The notes under the pieces were generated by a model that did no database searches, had not been told where the DNA came from, and saw nothing but the letters and a program-made list of their open reading frames with translations. Position numbers and translations under genes: made by a program. From QZLE01 sp033852075 (GTDB lineage Bacteria; Pseudomonadota; Gammaproteobacteria; QZLD01), in contig JAWSVC010000022.1 in the NCBI GenBank assembly GCA_033852075.1, forward strand, positions 124,001 to 188,000: a DNA stretch of 64,000 nt, written 5' to 3'. Numbering within the stretch: the first letter of the stretch is position 1; the number at the start of each line of letters is the position of its first letter. Of the stretch, positions 15,532-23,605 are shown piece by piece.

Positions 15532-16020
15532 TTAATCTTTAGGAGTTAAAAACACCTTTAACTTCCCTGAATTAACTCTAATCTCACTCCATCCATTAAT
15601 ATCTAACTGCAATTGCACATATCCACAAGTTGGTACATTACTCAGGTGTTTATCTCCTAAAAGATTCGTTAACTCTGTGATACCAGGATTATGGCCAACC
15701 AAAACTATCTCATCAATATCATCCTCAACCTGGTCAAGCCAATCCAATAAATCATCTGCATCAAAGGTATACAGTTTATAATCAACCTCCCATTTTATTT
15801 CTTTTCTTGCTAATACCTTAACTAATCCTTCTATGGTCTGTTGTGCACGAATTGCAGCACTGCAATATACATTTTCAAAATTACACCCAGCATCAACAAT
15901 CCTTTGAGCCATCAGCTTACATGCAGCATGACCTTTGTCATTTAATGTTCTATCTATATCCCTTTGGTCTTCATTTTCCCATTCTGATTTCGCATGACGA
16001 ATAAGGTGTATCGTTTTCAT
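15532..16020 (-). CDS. sixA: phosphohistidine phosphatase SixA-like
   Basis: A small histidine phosphatase: IRHAKSEWE carries the phospho-acceptor His and VLVGHNPGITEL the second catalytic His. At 162 residues it matches SixA, which removes phosphate from histidine phosphotransfer proteins, for example the HPt domain of ArcB in E. coli. Whether it acts on the hybrid kinase at the start of the window is unknown. AAGGA lies before the ATG. Confidence 0.88.
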   Translation of the reverse strand: MKTIHLIRHAKSEWENEDQRDIDRTLNDKGHAACKLMAQRIVDAGCNFENVYCSAAIRAQQTIEGLVKVLARKEIKWEVDYKLYTFDADDLLDWLDQVEDDIDEIVLVGHNPGITELTNLLGDKHLSNVPTCGYVQLQLDINGWSEIRVNSGKLKVFLTPKD

Positions 16021-16086
16021 TTTTTAATCCTTGGTAATTTCCTGTAAAATGCGCAGCTTCATACAAAGCTATAGCAGGAAAAACAA

Positions 16087-16998
16087 ATGGTTTCCAAAAA
16101 TATGATAAAAAAGATTAAATACTTACTAATCCCTGTATTTCTTGGCCTTGTATATCTATATCAAACACAAGGCGAGTTAGTATTCTTTCCAAAAAAAATG
16201 GATTTGCCAAATAGACAGGCTTATAGCAAATATGAAATAGCTGTTTTCCGTGACAAGCAAATCCTACACGGCTGGTTTATCAATAACCCTTCAGAACAAA
16301 ATCTTTCTAATACAAGCAAAAAGCTAATTGTTATATATGGTGATGGGGACCAGGAATTATCTACTCTATTGCCTGTTTCTGAAAAGCTCGGAGAAACATC
16401 TATTCTAATGGTCAACTACCGCGGTTACGGCGAAAGCACCGGGGAACCAACGCAAAATAGCCTGATTGCTGATGCTTTGGATACTCTTGACCAAATTTGT
16501 GCCGATACCAAGATCGAGTATAAAGATGTAACCCTTTATGGCCATGGGCTTGGAACAGGCATAGCGACTGTAATAGCTCACTATCGCGATGTAGGAGCCT
16601 TAGTATTATCATCTCCGTTTGACAGCATGGTTAGTGTAATTAACAGTAAACACCCTTATTTGCCGGTTAAATTTCTTCTTAAATACCATTTTTCATCAGT
16701 TACCATAGCACCTGGAATGGAATTGCCAACAATAGTAACTGTTGCTGATTCGGATGACCGCTACCTTCCACAACACGCACAAAAGTTATTATCACGCTGG
16801 AAAGGAGATGTTACCGAAAAACATTACCCATTTAACCGTTATACTATTTTGGATGAAGATAACTACTGGAGCGATATAAAAGATTTTATTAATGCTCCAC
16901 ATACAGAAACACCAGTTAAACCAATTAAAAAGCAGGGATTCCAAAAGGAAACCAAGATCGTTTATGCATCCAAACTGGAAGATAAAGGGCAAGAATAA
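16087..16998 (+). CDS. alpha/beta-hydrolase-fold protein lacking the nucleophile
   Basis: Membrane-anchored by one N-terminal hydrophobic helix (about 10-24). The fold resembles ABHD13/BEM46-type hydrolases: NYRGYGESTGEPT is the usual oxyanion-side loop and LVLSSPFDSM follows the nucleophile region. The nucleophile elbow, however, reads GHGLGTG where active members have GHSLGTG, and no His is seen in the usual place near the C-terminus (NRYTILDEDNYW). The Asp in ADSDDRYLP is present. It is probably a pseudoenzyme. It stands alone, followed by a hairpin repeat. Confidence 0.8.
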   Translation: MVSKNMIKKIKYLLIPVFLGLVYLYQTQGELVFFPKKMDLPNRQAYSKYEIAVFRDKQILHGWFINNPSEQNLSNTSKKLIVIYGDGDQELSTLLPVSEKLGETSILMVNYRGYGESTGEPTQNSLIADALDTLDQICADTKIEYKDVTLYGHGLGTGIATVIAHYRDVGALVLSSPFDSMVSVINSKHPYLPVKFLLKYHFSSVTIAPGMELPTIVTVADSDDRYLPQHAQKLLSRWKGDVTEKHYPFNRYTILDEDNYWSDIKDFINAPHTETPVKPIKKQGFQKETKIVYASKLEDKGQE

Positions 16999-17018
16999 TC
17001 ACTTCTATTAGTTTTTTT

Positions 17019-17046
17019 GTTGGGTTACGCCTTCGGCTAACCCAAC
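17019..17046. repeat. REP-like hairpin after the hydrolase-like gene
   Basis: Arms GTTGGGTTA and TAACCCAAC, extended by GCC/GGC, enclose TTC. Same family as the hairpin at 9900. It may act as a 3' stabiliser for the upstream gene; on the minus strand it is followed by a T-rich stretch of AAAAAAAC complement, so termination towards lower coordinates is possible. Confidence 0.7.
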
Positions 17047-17063
17047 TTATAGCTATCAATCAT

Positions 17064-17102
17064 CCCTACCCCTACCCCTACCCCTACCCCTACCCCTACC
17101 CC
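17064..17102. repeat. CCCCTA hexanucleotide repeat, G-quadruplex-prone
   Basis: Seven C-runs (one of three, six of four) separated by TA. The minus strand is therefore GGGGTA repeated six times, which meets the pattern for a very stable intramolecular G-quadruplex. It lies about 80 bp upstream of the promoter of the small gene at 17265. Short repeats of this kind vary in copy number. Confidence 0.9.
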
Positions 17103-17179
17103 TCCACTACAATCACAACACCAACAACATATTAAGGCAAACATTCATGGCATGAATACCAACTATTTAGTTTGATGCA

Positions 17180-17208
17180 TTGCAACAAAGAAATGTTTTT
17201 CATATACT
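17180..17208 (+). promoter_or_regulatory. sigma-70 promoter of the small orphan gene
   Basis: TTGCAA and TATACT are separated by exactly 17 bp. Transcription would begin near 17215 and give a leader of about 50 nt before the ATG. The match, the ribosome site and the terminator together define an independent transcription unit. Confidence 0.65.
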
Positions 17209-17264
17209 TAAACCATAGAGGAAGTATTTTCTCTGTTTCTTAAACTATTTGTAAGGAGATCGTC

Positions 17265-17450
17265 ATGATGAACTACACAACAAATAGATACACAGAGCAT
17301 AACTATAAAACTGCAACAACCTTTGATGAATGTCTGGATATGAGGCCTCATCAAGCTACAACTCCAGGAGCAAAGGTTTTTACAGATATGCAAAAGGAAA
17401 CCTTCATCAAAAATATCCTCAATCATATGAGGAGAACAGAGGAGAGGTAA
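17265..17450 (+). CDS. small uncharacterised protein, 61 residues
   Basis: Supported by AAGGAG 6 bases before the ATG, a promoter upstream and a strong terminator downstream. The product is hydrophilic, with no signal peptide or membrane segment: a Tyr/Thr/Asn-rich start, one Cys in DECLDMRPHQ, and a charged helical C-terminus ending MRRTEER. I do not recognise a family. Either of the first two Met codons may be used. The short monocistronic layout is like that of stress-response or regulatory micro-proteins, which is inference only. Confidence 0.75.
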   Translation: MMNYTTNRYTEHNYKTATTFDECLDMRPHQATTPGAKVFTDMQKETFIKNILNHMRRTEER

Positions 17451-17477
17451 TATGGATATTACATCTGTTATCTAAAG

Positions 17478-17504
17478 GCCCCAGCACTAGCTGGGGCTTT
17501 TTTT
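17478..17504 (+). terminator. rho-independent terminator of the small gene
   Basis: Stem GCCCCAGC/GCTGGGGC with loop ACTA, followed by seven T. It lies between the small gene and the convergent rarA stop codon. Confidence 0.92.
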
Positions 17505-17510
17505 ATTTTA

Positions 17511-18815
17511 TTATTTAACCTTATTATCCAGCTCTCGTAGCTGAGAAAGCTTCTCCCCAATCTTTATCTCCAGTCCTCGCGGCACTGGATAATAATACTG
17601 GGTATCGCGAGACAAATCTTCTGGAAAGTAATTCTCCCCCACAGCATACGCACCAGGCTCATCGTGGGCATAGCGATATTCCTTACCGTATCCCAACTCT
17701 TTCATCAGTCTGGTTGGCGAATTGCGCAGATGGATTGGAACTTCAGAGGTAATACCTTTTTTGATATCACTAACAACCGCCTTATGCGCCATATACACAG
17801 CATTACTTTTTGGAGCAGAAGCTAGATACAACACCGCCTGGCTTAATGCCAACTCCCCTTCCGGGCTACCTAATCGCTCATAGGCATCCCAAGCATTCAG
17901 GGTTAATTGCAGGGCTCTTGGATCTGCATTACCGATATCTTCACTGGCCATACGCACAATACGTCGTGCTAGATAGATTGGGTCACAACCACCATCCAAC
18001 ATCCTATGCAACCAATACAATGCAGCATCTGGAGCAGATCCTCGCACCGACTTGTGCAGAGCAGAGATCTGGTCGTAAAAATATTCCCCGCCTTTATCAA
18101 ATCTACGACCACCACCGGCAATAATCTCGCTTATAGTCTCTGCCTCTATATTGCACTTACCATCCACATGCTCGGCAAAATCAGAGGCAATCTCTAAAAT
18201 TGACAATGCCCTACGCGCATCACCATCGGCCGCATCAACGATTAATTTCAATGCATCTACATCGATAGTAATTTCTCTATCTCCAAGGCCGCGCTCAGTA
18301 TCTGCCAAAGCCCTTTGAATCACCGTTTCAACATCTTTTCTGGTTAAAGATTTTAAGACATAGGTTCTAAGCCGCGACAAAAGCGCATTATTTAATTCAA
18401 AGGAAGGGTTCTCGGTAGTAGCGCCAACAAAGGTAATAGTTCCATCTTCTATGAATGGCAAAAAAGCATCTTGCTGAGACTTATTAAAGCGATGCACCTC
18501 ATCAATAAACAGGATAGTTTTCTTGTCATAAACCTGCTGATTCTGCTTGGCCGAATCTACAGCTGCGCGTATATCCTTAACACCAGACATAACAGCAGAA
18601 ATAGAGACAAAATCGGCATCACAACAGGTAGCAATAATTCGCGCCAAAGTGGTCTTACCCGTCCCGGGAGGCCCCCACAACACCATAGAATGTACAATTC
18701 CCGCATCTAGCATATCCCGCAACGGCCTACCTTCTGCCAACAGATGTGATTGTCCGATATATTCGGTAATATCGCGAGGACGCATTCGGTCAGCAAGAGG
18801 TTTGTGTTGCATCAC
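17511..18815 (-). CDS. rarA: replication-associated recombination protein A
   Basis: An AAA+ ATPase (MgsA/RarA) that acts at stalled replication forks. The sequence begins PLADRMRPRDITEYIGQSHL, then Walker A GPPGTGKTTL, Walker B LFIDEVHRFNKSQQDAFLP and sensor VGATTENPSFELN. The C-terminal half has the tetramerisation region with SEDIGNADPRAL. The 434 residues are normal. It is 1 bp from the lolA stop, the usual lolA-rarA pairing. Confidence 0.95.
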   Translation of the reverse strand: MMQHKPLADRMRPRDITEYIGQSHLLAEGRPLRDMLDAGIVHSMVLWGPPGTGKTTLARIIATCCDADFVSISAVMSGVKDIRAAVDSAKQNQQVYDKKTILFIDEVHRFNKSQQDAFLPFIEDGTITFVGATTENPSFELNNALLSRLRTYVLKSLTRKDVETVIQRALADTERGLGDREITIDVDALKLIVDAADGDARRALSILEIASDFAEHVDGKCNIEAETISEIIAGGGRRFDKGGEYFYDQISALHKSVRGSAPDAALYWLHRMLDGGCDPIYLARRIVRMASEDIGNADPRALQLTLNAWDAYERLGSPEGELALSQAVLYLASAPKSNAVYMAHKAVVSDIKKGITSEVPIHLRNSPTRLMKELGYGKEYRYAHDEPGAYAVGENYFPEDLSRDTQYYYPVPRGLEIKIGEKLSQLRELDNKVK

Positions 18816-18816
18816 T

Positions 18817-19488
18817 TTACTTCCCTATCACATCAACACCTTCAGGAGGTGTAAACACGAAGGTATCATCGGCAAGTTTGGCATCTAACTGCATATTAGA
18901 AAATTCCATAAGAGTCATCTGCTCAAACTTATCCCGAATCTGCACAATCTCCAAAACCTCGCCCTTAAAACCAAACATAATATCTTTGTATTCGCTATTT
19001 TGATCTTTAGGTGTCAATAGAATCCATTTTATTCCCTGAGTCTCTCCTGCTTCTGAAACAACAAAAGACTTTTCAACCGCACTAAACCCTTCGGTAAGAA
19101 TACTTGCCGGAGTTGAATCTACTGCTTCCTTTTGCTCCCTGACCGTAACCTGATCTAAATCGATATCGAAAACCCAAAGTTTCACGCCATCAGCAAGGAT
19201 CATTTGTTCATAAGGCTTGGTATAATCCCAGCGAAATTGGTTAGGGCGACGCATATACAACACCCCCTCCGTCTGCTGAGTTACCTTACCTCCAGCATCA
19301 AAAGAGGTCTGCCGAAAGTCTGCCTTGATATTTCCAACTCGCTCAAAGAATTCTTTAGCCATTTTAACTGCCTGCTCATTAGCAACCTTGTTATCAGCTT
19401 GTTGAGCATCATTAGAATTGGAGTTATCACCTGCAAATACATTTAATGACGCAAGTGTTATACAAATCAAAAATACAATCTTTTTCAT
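18817..19488 (-). CDS. lolA: outer-membrane lipoprotein carrier protein LolA
   Basis: Periplasmic chaperone that ferries lipoproteins from LolCDE to LolB. A signal peptide (KKIVFLICITLASLNVFAG) precedes a LolA fold: FRQTSFDAGGKVTQQTEGVLYMRRPNQFRWDY is diagnostic, ending in VFTPPEGVDVI. An acidic stretch (SNSNDAQQADNK) follows the signal peptide. Likely cotranscribed with rarA. Confidence 0.94.
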   Translation of the reverse strand: MKKIVFLICITLASLNVFAGDNSNSNDAQQADNKVANEQAVKMAKEFFERVGNIKADFRQTSFDAGGKVTQQTEGVLYMRRPNQFRWDYTKPYEQMILADGVKLWVFDIDLDQVTVREQKEAVDSTPASILTEGFSAVEKSFVVSEAGETQGIKWILLTPKDQNSEYKDIMFGFKGEVLEIVQIRDKFEQMTLMEFSNMQLDAKLADDTFVFTPPEGVDVIGK

Positions 19489-19520
19489 AATAGCCCTAGT
19501 TATCTTTTTTCCGAGAATAG

Positions 19521-20297
19521 TTATCTTTTTGCTGGAAACAGGTTAAAAAAGTTCTCTGTTGTATAGGCAGCAACCTTTTCTAAAGGTTCATCCCGAAGCT
19601 GCGCAATACACTGCGCCACATAACGCACATAGGCCGGAGTATTAGGTTTGCCACGATGTGGAACCGGAGCCAGAAATGGAGAATCGGTCTCAACCAACAA
19701 ACGATGCTCAGGGATAGTTGCCGCCACCTGTTTAATATCTGCCGCAGAATTAAAGGTAACGATACCAGATATACCAATATGAAAATTCAGATCCATAACC
19801 TGCTTGGCATCATCCACATTTCCGGTAAAGCAATGCACCACACCTCCAATCTCGGCAGCATTTTCCTCCTGCATAATATTAATTGCATCATCATATGCAT
19901 CGCGAATATGGATAATCAATGGCTTTTTCGCCTCACGCGCCGCAGCTATATGAGTACGAAAACGCTCGCGCTGCCATTCAAGATCACCCGAGCTTCTGAA
20001 GTAATCCAAACCGGTCTCACCAATGGCAATCACGTTTTCATCTGCTGCACATCTAACCAGTTCTTCTTTAGTCACCTCTGGCTGATTATCATCATTCGGA
20101 TGTACACCAACCGAGGCAAAAACATTATCGAACCTTTTGGCGATATCCAATATGGTTGGGAAATCCTGCATATTAATCGATACACACTGCATATATGCAA
20201 CATCATTAGCCTTTGCCTGCTCAATATGGGCCGCAACAGTTTCAGGACTATATTCCTTATCCATAATATCCAAATGGCAATGGGAATCGACTAACAT
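19521..20297 (-). CDS. tatD: TatD-family metal-dependent DNase (YcfH-like)
   Basis: TIM-barrel hydrolase. Metal ligands are seen in DSHCHLD at the start, the Glu of AIGETGLDYF, His in LIIHIRDA, VVHCFTG and ETDSPFLAP. The 258 residues fit YcfH. In Pseudomonas and E. coli it follows holB (and pilZ). Here the same order holds, but the hairpin element occupies the roughly 300 bp between pilZ and this gene. Confidence 0.92.
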   Translation of the reverse strand: MLVDSHCHLDIMDKEYSPETVAAHIEQAKANDVAYMQCVSINMQDFPTILDIAKRFDNVFASVGVHPNDDNQPEVTKEELVRCAADENVIAIGETGLDYFRSSGDLEWQRERFRTHIAAAREAKKPLIIHIRDAYDDAINIMQEENAAEIGGVVHCFTGNVDDAKQVMDLNFHIGISGIVTFNSAADIKQVAATIPEHRLLVETDSPFLAPVPHRGKPNTPAYVRYVAQCIAQLRDEPLEKVAAYTTENFFNLFPAKR

Positions 20298-20604
20298 AAG
20301 AACCTCAAAGTTATTTTTAAAGAACAGGAATTTTAACTTAATTAAGAATGGTTAGCGAGCGCAGACAGTTACGGAGAATATTTTCTCAAGATCGAGGCGC
20401 GACTTGGTAAAAATATGTTGAATTTACGAGCCTATTTTTTATTCATTCGCAACAAAGATATTGAGGGAATAACCACAATTTTTAAAAGCGTCACGAGCGC
20501 AACTTAGTCGAGGCGTAAATTATTAAAAAGATGCTGAGTGCACAAATAGTGCGTGACTCATTTTTTAATAATTTACAACAAAGAATAAGTAAGCGCAGTA
20601 GCTT
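20298..20604. other. intergenic region pilZ-tatD filled by hairpin repeats
   Basis: No open frame is supported. From about 20355 to 20484 is a diverged relative of the hairpin element, sharing ATCGAGGCG, TAAAAATATGTTGA, the T6 run and CAACAAAGAT; 20485-20605 is a complete copy. The two units therefore stand in tandem. Confidence 0.75.
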
Positions 20605-20605
20605 T
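20485..20605 (-). repeat. 121-bp 3'-flush hairpin element, copy A
   Basis: Ends are AAAGC and GCTTT. The whole sequence folds back: GTAAATTATTAAAAA pairs perfectly with its complement near 20561-20577, and the apical hairpin is TGAG-TGCAC-loop-GTGCG-TGA-CTCA followed by six T on the plus strand. Copies B and C have the same length and layout with different but still paired stems. Oriented as the gene it follows, it starts at the pilZ stop codon, whose last base it shares. Confidence 0.85.
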
Positions 20606-20955
20606 TACATTGTGTGGGTTGGACGTTCAGAGGTAGTCGTACCTGCAAGGTAAGTTTCAATCTTCGCCCTAGCCGGCCCACCATCTTTATCGGTAAACTG
20701 AAGCCCTATACCTGCGGTTCTGTTCCCTTGAGCTCCTCTTGGCGTAATCCAAACCACCTTTCCTACCACAGGAATCTTTTCAGTCTCTTCCATTAAGGTT
20801 AATAGGATAAACACCTCATCACCAAGATTATAACTATTATTTGTTGGTACGAATAAACCACCATTTTTAATGTATGACAGATAAGCTGCATACAGGGCAT
20901 TTTTATCTTTAATAGTTAACGACAGTATCCCTTGTCTTGCTCCAGATGAACCCAT
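20605..20955 (-). CDS. pilZ: PilZ-domain protein, type IV pilus biogenesis type
   Basis: A 116-residue PilZ of the kind encoded after holB in pseudomonads and needed for type IV pili. GILSLTIKDKNALYAAYLSYIKNGGLFVPT and LGDEVFILLTL with GIGLQF are characteristic. It lacks the RxxxR and D/NxSxxG motifs for c-di-GMP binding, as in the prototype PilZ. The start is 6 bp after the holB stop. Confidence 0.92.
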   Translation of the reverse strand: MGSSGARQGILSLTIKDKNALYAAYLSYIKNGGLFVPTNNSYNLGDEVFILLTLMEETEKIPVVGKVVWITPRGAQGNRTAGIGLQFTDKDGGPARAKIETYLAGTTTSERPTHTM

Positions 20956-20961
20956 GCTTAG

Positions 20962-21942
20962 CTATCTCTCCAAATATATCCAACTAACAAATAAATCCTC
21001 TAACACTAATTGTAGATTTGCTTGACGATCTATCAACCCTAGTGTTGCAGAAACTTTATCATAATAACTATATAAACCTGAAATTGATATATTTTTTGAG
21101 ATATCGGTCAGCCTTTTTGCTATATCAAAATTACTTATAGCTACAACATTGTTAACCATTTTCAGCTTTACCATATCTTGAATCCAGCTTATCAACCACC
21201 CAAGAGTTCTACGATTAAGCGTTTTACTAAGTTTTTCAGCCGCCTTGGTAGCAGAAACTTTACCGTTTCTTAACCCTTCGAACATCTCAAATTGCTGCAG
21301 TCTTTGTTCCAGACAATCACCTTGCAGATAATCCAAGGCCTCTAATGGTCCCAGATTAGCTAAACTTAGAGCCAATTCCAGGTTCTGAGAGGTTTCTGTT
21401 ACTGATTGCAACCATTTTATTGCCTGATCCTTTTCAGGGGCACTAAACTCCAGTACTTGGCAACGACTTTTTATCGTTGCTGGCAGACTAGTTGTCGATT
21501 CTACAACCAGTATTATAAGACTATTCCTGGTGGGCTCTTCAAGGGTCTTCAACAGGCTATTCGCAGCATTGCGATTCATCTTATCTGCCGGATGAATAAT
21601 CCCTGCTTTATACGATGACAACTGACTGCTATAGATAAAAAAATCACAAAAATCGCGAATCTGATCTACTTTAACATTTTTACTATCGCCTTCCAGCGTT
21701 ACCTCTTTAAAATCAGGATGGGTATCAGCCTTTAATAGTTTGCAGGTATGGCATTCTCCACAAGGTGCGTTTTCATCTTTTTTACCGCAAAGAACAAATG
21801 CACTCAAAGCCTTGGCAAAATCCAGTTTGCCCAGTCCCTTTGGGCCAAGTAATAAAATCGCATGCGGCATCCTGCCTGCATTAAATGCTGCCGTAATCTG
21901 TTGCCATTGTTTCTGATTCCAAGGGTAAACCTGATGTTGCAA
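20962..21942 (-). CDS. holB: DNA polymerase III delta-prime subunit
   Basis: Clamp-loader subunit. The N-terminal AAA+ module has GPKGLGKLDFAKAL at the P-loop position (lacking the usual T/S after the Lys) and a zinc module with four cysteines (CGKKDENAPCGECHTC). HPADKMNRNAANSLLKTLEEP and the SRC arginine-finger motif (IKSRCQVLEF) are clear. The 326 residues match the family. It follows tmk by 20 bp. Confidence 0.93.
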   Translation of the reverse strand: MQHQVYPWNQKQWQQITAAFNAGRMPHAILLLGPKGLGKLDFAKALSAFVLCGKKDENAPCGECHTCKLLKADTHPDFKEVTLEGDSKNVKVDQIRDFCDFFIYSSQLSSYKAGIIHPADKMNRNAANSLLKTLEEPTRNSLIILVVESTTSLPATIKSRCQVLEFSAPEKDQAIKWLQSVTETSQNLELALSLANLGPLEALDYLQGDCLEQRLQQFEMFEGLRNGKVSATKAAEKLSKTLNRRTLGWLISWIQDMVKLKMVNNVVAISNFDIAKRLTDISKNISISGLYSYYDKVSATLGLIDRQANLQLVLEDLFVSWIYLER

Positions 21943-21962
21943 AACTGTCTGCCTTTACTAAT

Positions 21963-22598
21963 TTAAATCCCTAACTGCGAAAACTTCTCGTCAAATACTG
22001 ATTTTATCTGTTCTTGTACTTCTGGAATAGTCTTGGATGCATCAATCAATCTAAATCTATCAGGATCATTTTTAGCACGCTGCCTATAAATTTCTGCAAC
22101 CCGCTCAAAGAAACTCATCTGTTCAATCTCGAAACGATCAAGTTCGCCTCTTTTAGAAGCCCTTTCCATACCAACCTCAACAGGAAGATCCAATAACAGC
22201 GTCATATCTGGGCGCAACTCTCCCTGCACCCAATCTTCAATTACTGCAACTCTTTGAGGATCGATACCTCGCCCTGCCCCTTGATAGGCATACGTTGCAT
22301 CAGTAAATCTATCAGATACAACCCATTTACCGTTATTTACTTCCGGCAAAATCTTCTTATCAATATGCTCTGCACGAGCAGCAAACATCAACAATAATTC
22401 TGTATCCGCTGCCATTCCTAGATATTTTTTATTCAATAATATACCTCGAACATCTTCACCCAGTTCTGTTCCACCAGGTTCACGAGTAAATACTGATTCA
22501 ATCCCGTTTTGTTTCAATAATAATTTTATATACTCAAGACATGTGGACTTTCCTGCCCCTTCTCCACCTTCTACCGTTATAAACAATCCTTTTGACAC
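21963..22598 (-). CDS. tmk: thymidylate kinase
   Basis: Phosphorylates dTMP to dTDP. P-loop EGGEGAGKST, FTREPGGTELGEDVR (the DR(E)PG-type motif), the lid region and DRFTDATYAYQGAGRG are all visible. It begins with GTG, which shares a base with the TAG stop of mltG; AAGAAGG upstream supports translation. 211 residues is normal. Confidence 0.95.
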   Translation of the reverse strand: MSKGLFITVEGGEGAGKSTCLEYIKLLLKQNGIESVFTREPGGTELGEDVRGILLNKKYLGMAADTELLLMFAARAEHIDKKILPEVNNGKWVVSDRFTDATYAYQGAGRGIDPQRVAVIEDWVQGELRPDMTLLLDLPVEVGMERASKRGELDRFEIEQMSFFERVAEIYRQRAKNDPDRFRLIDASKTIPEVQEQIKSVFDEKFSQLGI

Positions 22599-23605
22599 TA
22601 CCTTCTTTTCCTTTGATATTTATCCACAGCTCTATTATGTTCTGCTAACGTATTTGAGAATATATGGGTTCCATCATTCCTAGCAACAAAATATAATTCT
22701 TTACCATTTGCAGGATGCAATGCCGCGTAAATAGCAGCATCTCCTGCCATTGCAATAGGTGTTGGTGGCAGCCCTTTTCTAGTATAGGTATTGTATGGAG
22801 TATCCTTCTTTAGATCCCGAAACCGAATATCACCATTATAAGAATCACCCATTCCATAAATTACTGTTGGATCTGTTTGTAGCCGCATACCTTTTTTTAA
22901 TCTTCGAGTAAATACACCAGATATTTTCTGCCTTTCTGAGGCAACCGCCGTTTCTTTTTCGATTATTGAAGCTAATATCAATGCCTCGTAAGAATTTTTT
23001 AATATAGTTTCTTTCTCCCTTTGTTCCCATAACGCAGCAAGCTTCTTCTGCATCACCCTATAGGCTCGTTTTAAAAATTGAGATTCACTTGTACCACGAG
23101 GGAAATAGTATGTATCTGGGTAAAACATACCTTCAGGATGTATATCTTTCGCTCCAATCTTATCCATTATCTCTTGGTTTGAAACTTCTACAAGGTCATG
23201 CTCTAAAACCTTATCATCATGTAAATCTTGCAATAATTGCTTAAAGGTTCTGCCTTCAACAATTGTCAAACTGTATTGAGCAACTTTACCTTCTACAAAA
23301 AGATGCAATAAATCACGCGGAGTCATCCCTGGCAGGATATCATATTCACCAGCCTTAATCTGGTTGGCGGTGCCATCAAACCTGGCCATAATTCCAAAAT
23401 AGCGGCGATTCGAGATAATCCCATCATCTTCCAACCTTTTAGAAAGAGATGACATTGAGCTTCCTACCGGAACAATATACTTAATAGAATGCATACCAAT
23501 ACCAAGAGATGAATTGGCAAATGATGAATAGTCATAAACCAGCCATGCCACAGCTATAATAATTAACAAAAAGACAAGAGAGAAAAAATAAACGACTTTT
23601 TTCAT
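22598..23605 (-). CDS. mltG: endolytic murein transglycosylase MltG
   Basis: Inner-membrane lytic enzyme that cuts nascent glycan strands. One N-terminal membrane helix (about 3-24) is followed by a LysM-like region and the YceG domain with LASIIEKETAV (catalytic Glu), GVFTRRLKKGMRLQTDPTVIYG and PYNTYTRKGLPPTPI. The ATG at 23605 overlaps the pabC stop as ATGA, which I prefer to a longer frame extending into pabC. Confidence 0.94.
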   Translation of the reverse strand: MKKVVYFFSLVFLLIIIAVAWLVYDYSSFANSSLGIGMHSIKYIVPVGSSMSSLSKRLEDDGIISNRRYFGIMARFDGTANQIKAGEYDILPGMTPRDLLHLFVEGKVAQYSLTIVEGRTFKQLLQDLHDDKVLEHDLVEVSNQEIMDKIGAKDIHPEGMFYPDTYYFPRGTSESQFLKRAYRVMQKKLAALWEQREKETILKNSYEALILASIIEKETAVASERQKISGVFTRRLKKGMRLQTDPTVIYGMGDSYNGDIRFRDLKKDTPYNTYTRKGLPPTPIAMAGDAAIYAALHPANGKELYFVARNDGTHIFSNTLAEHNRAVDKYQRKRR

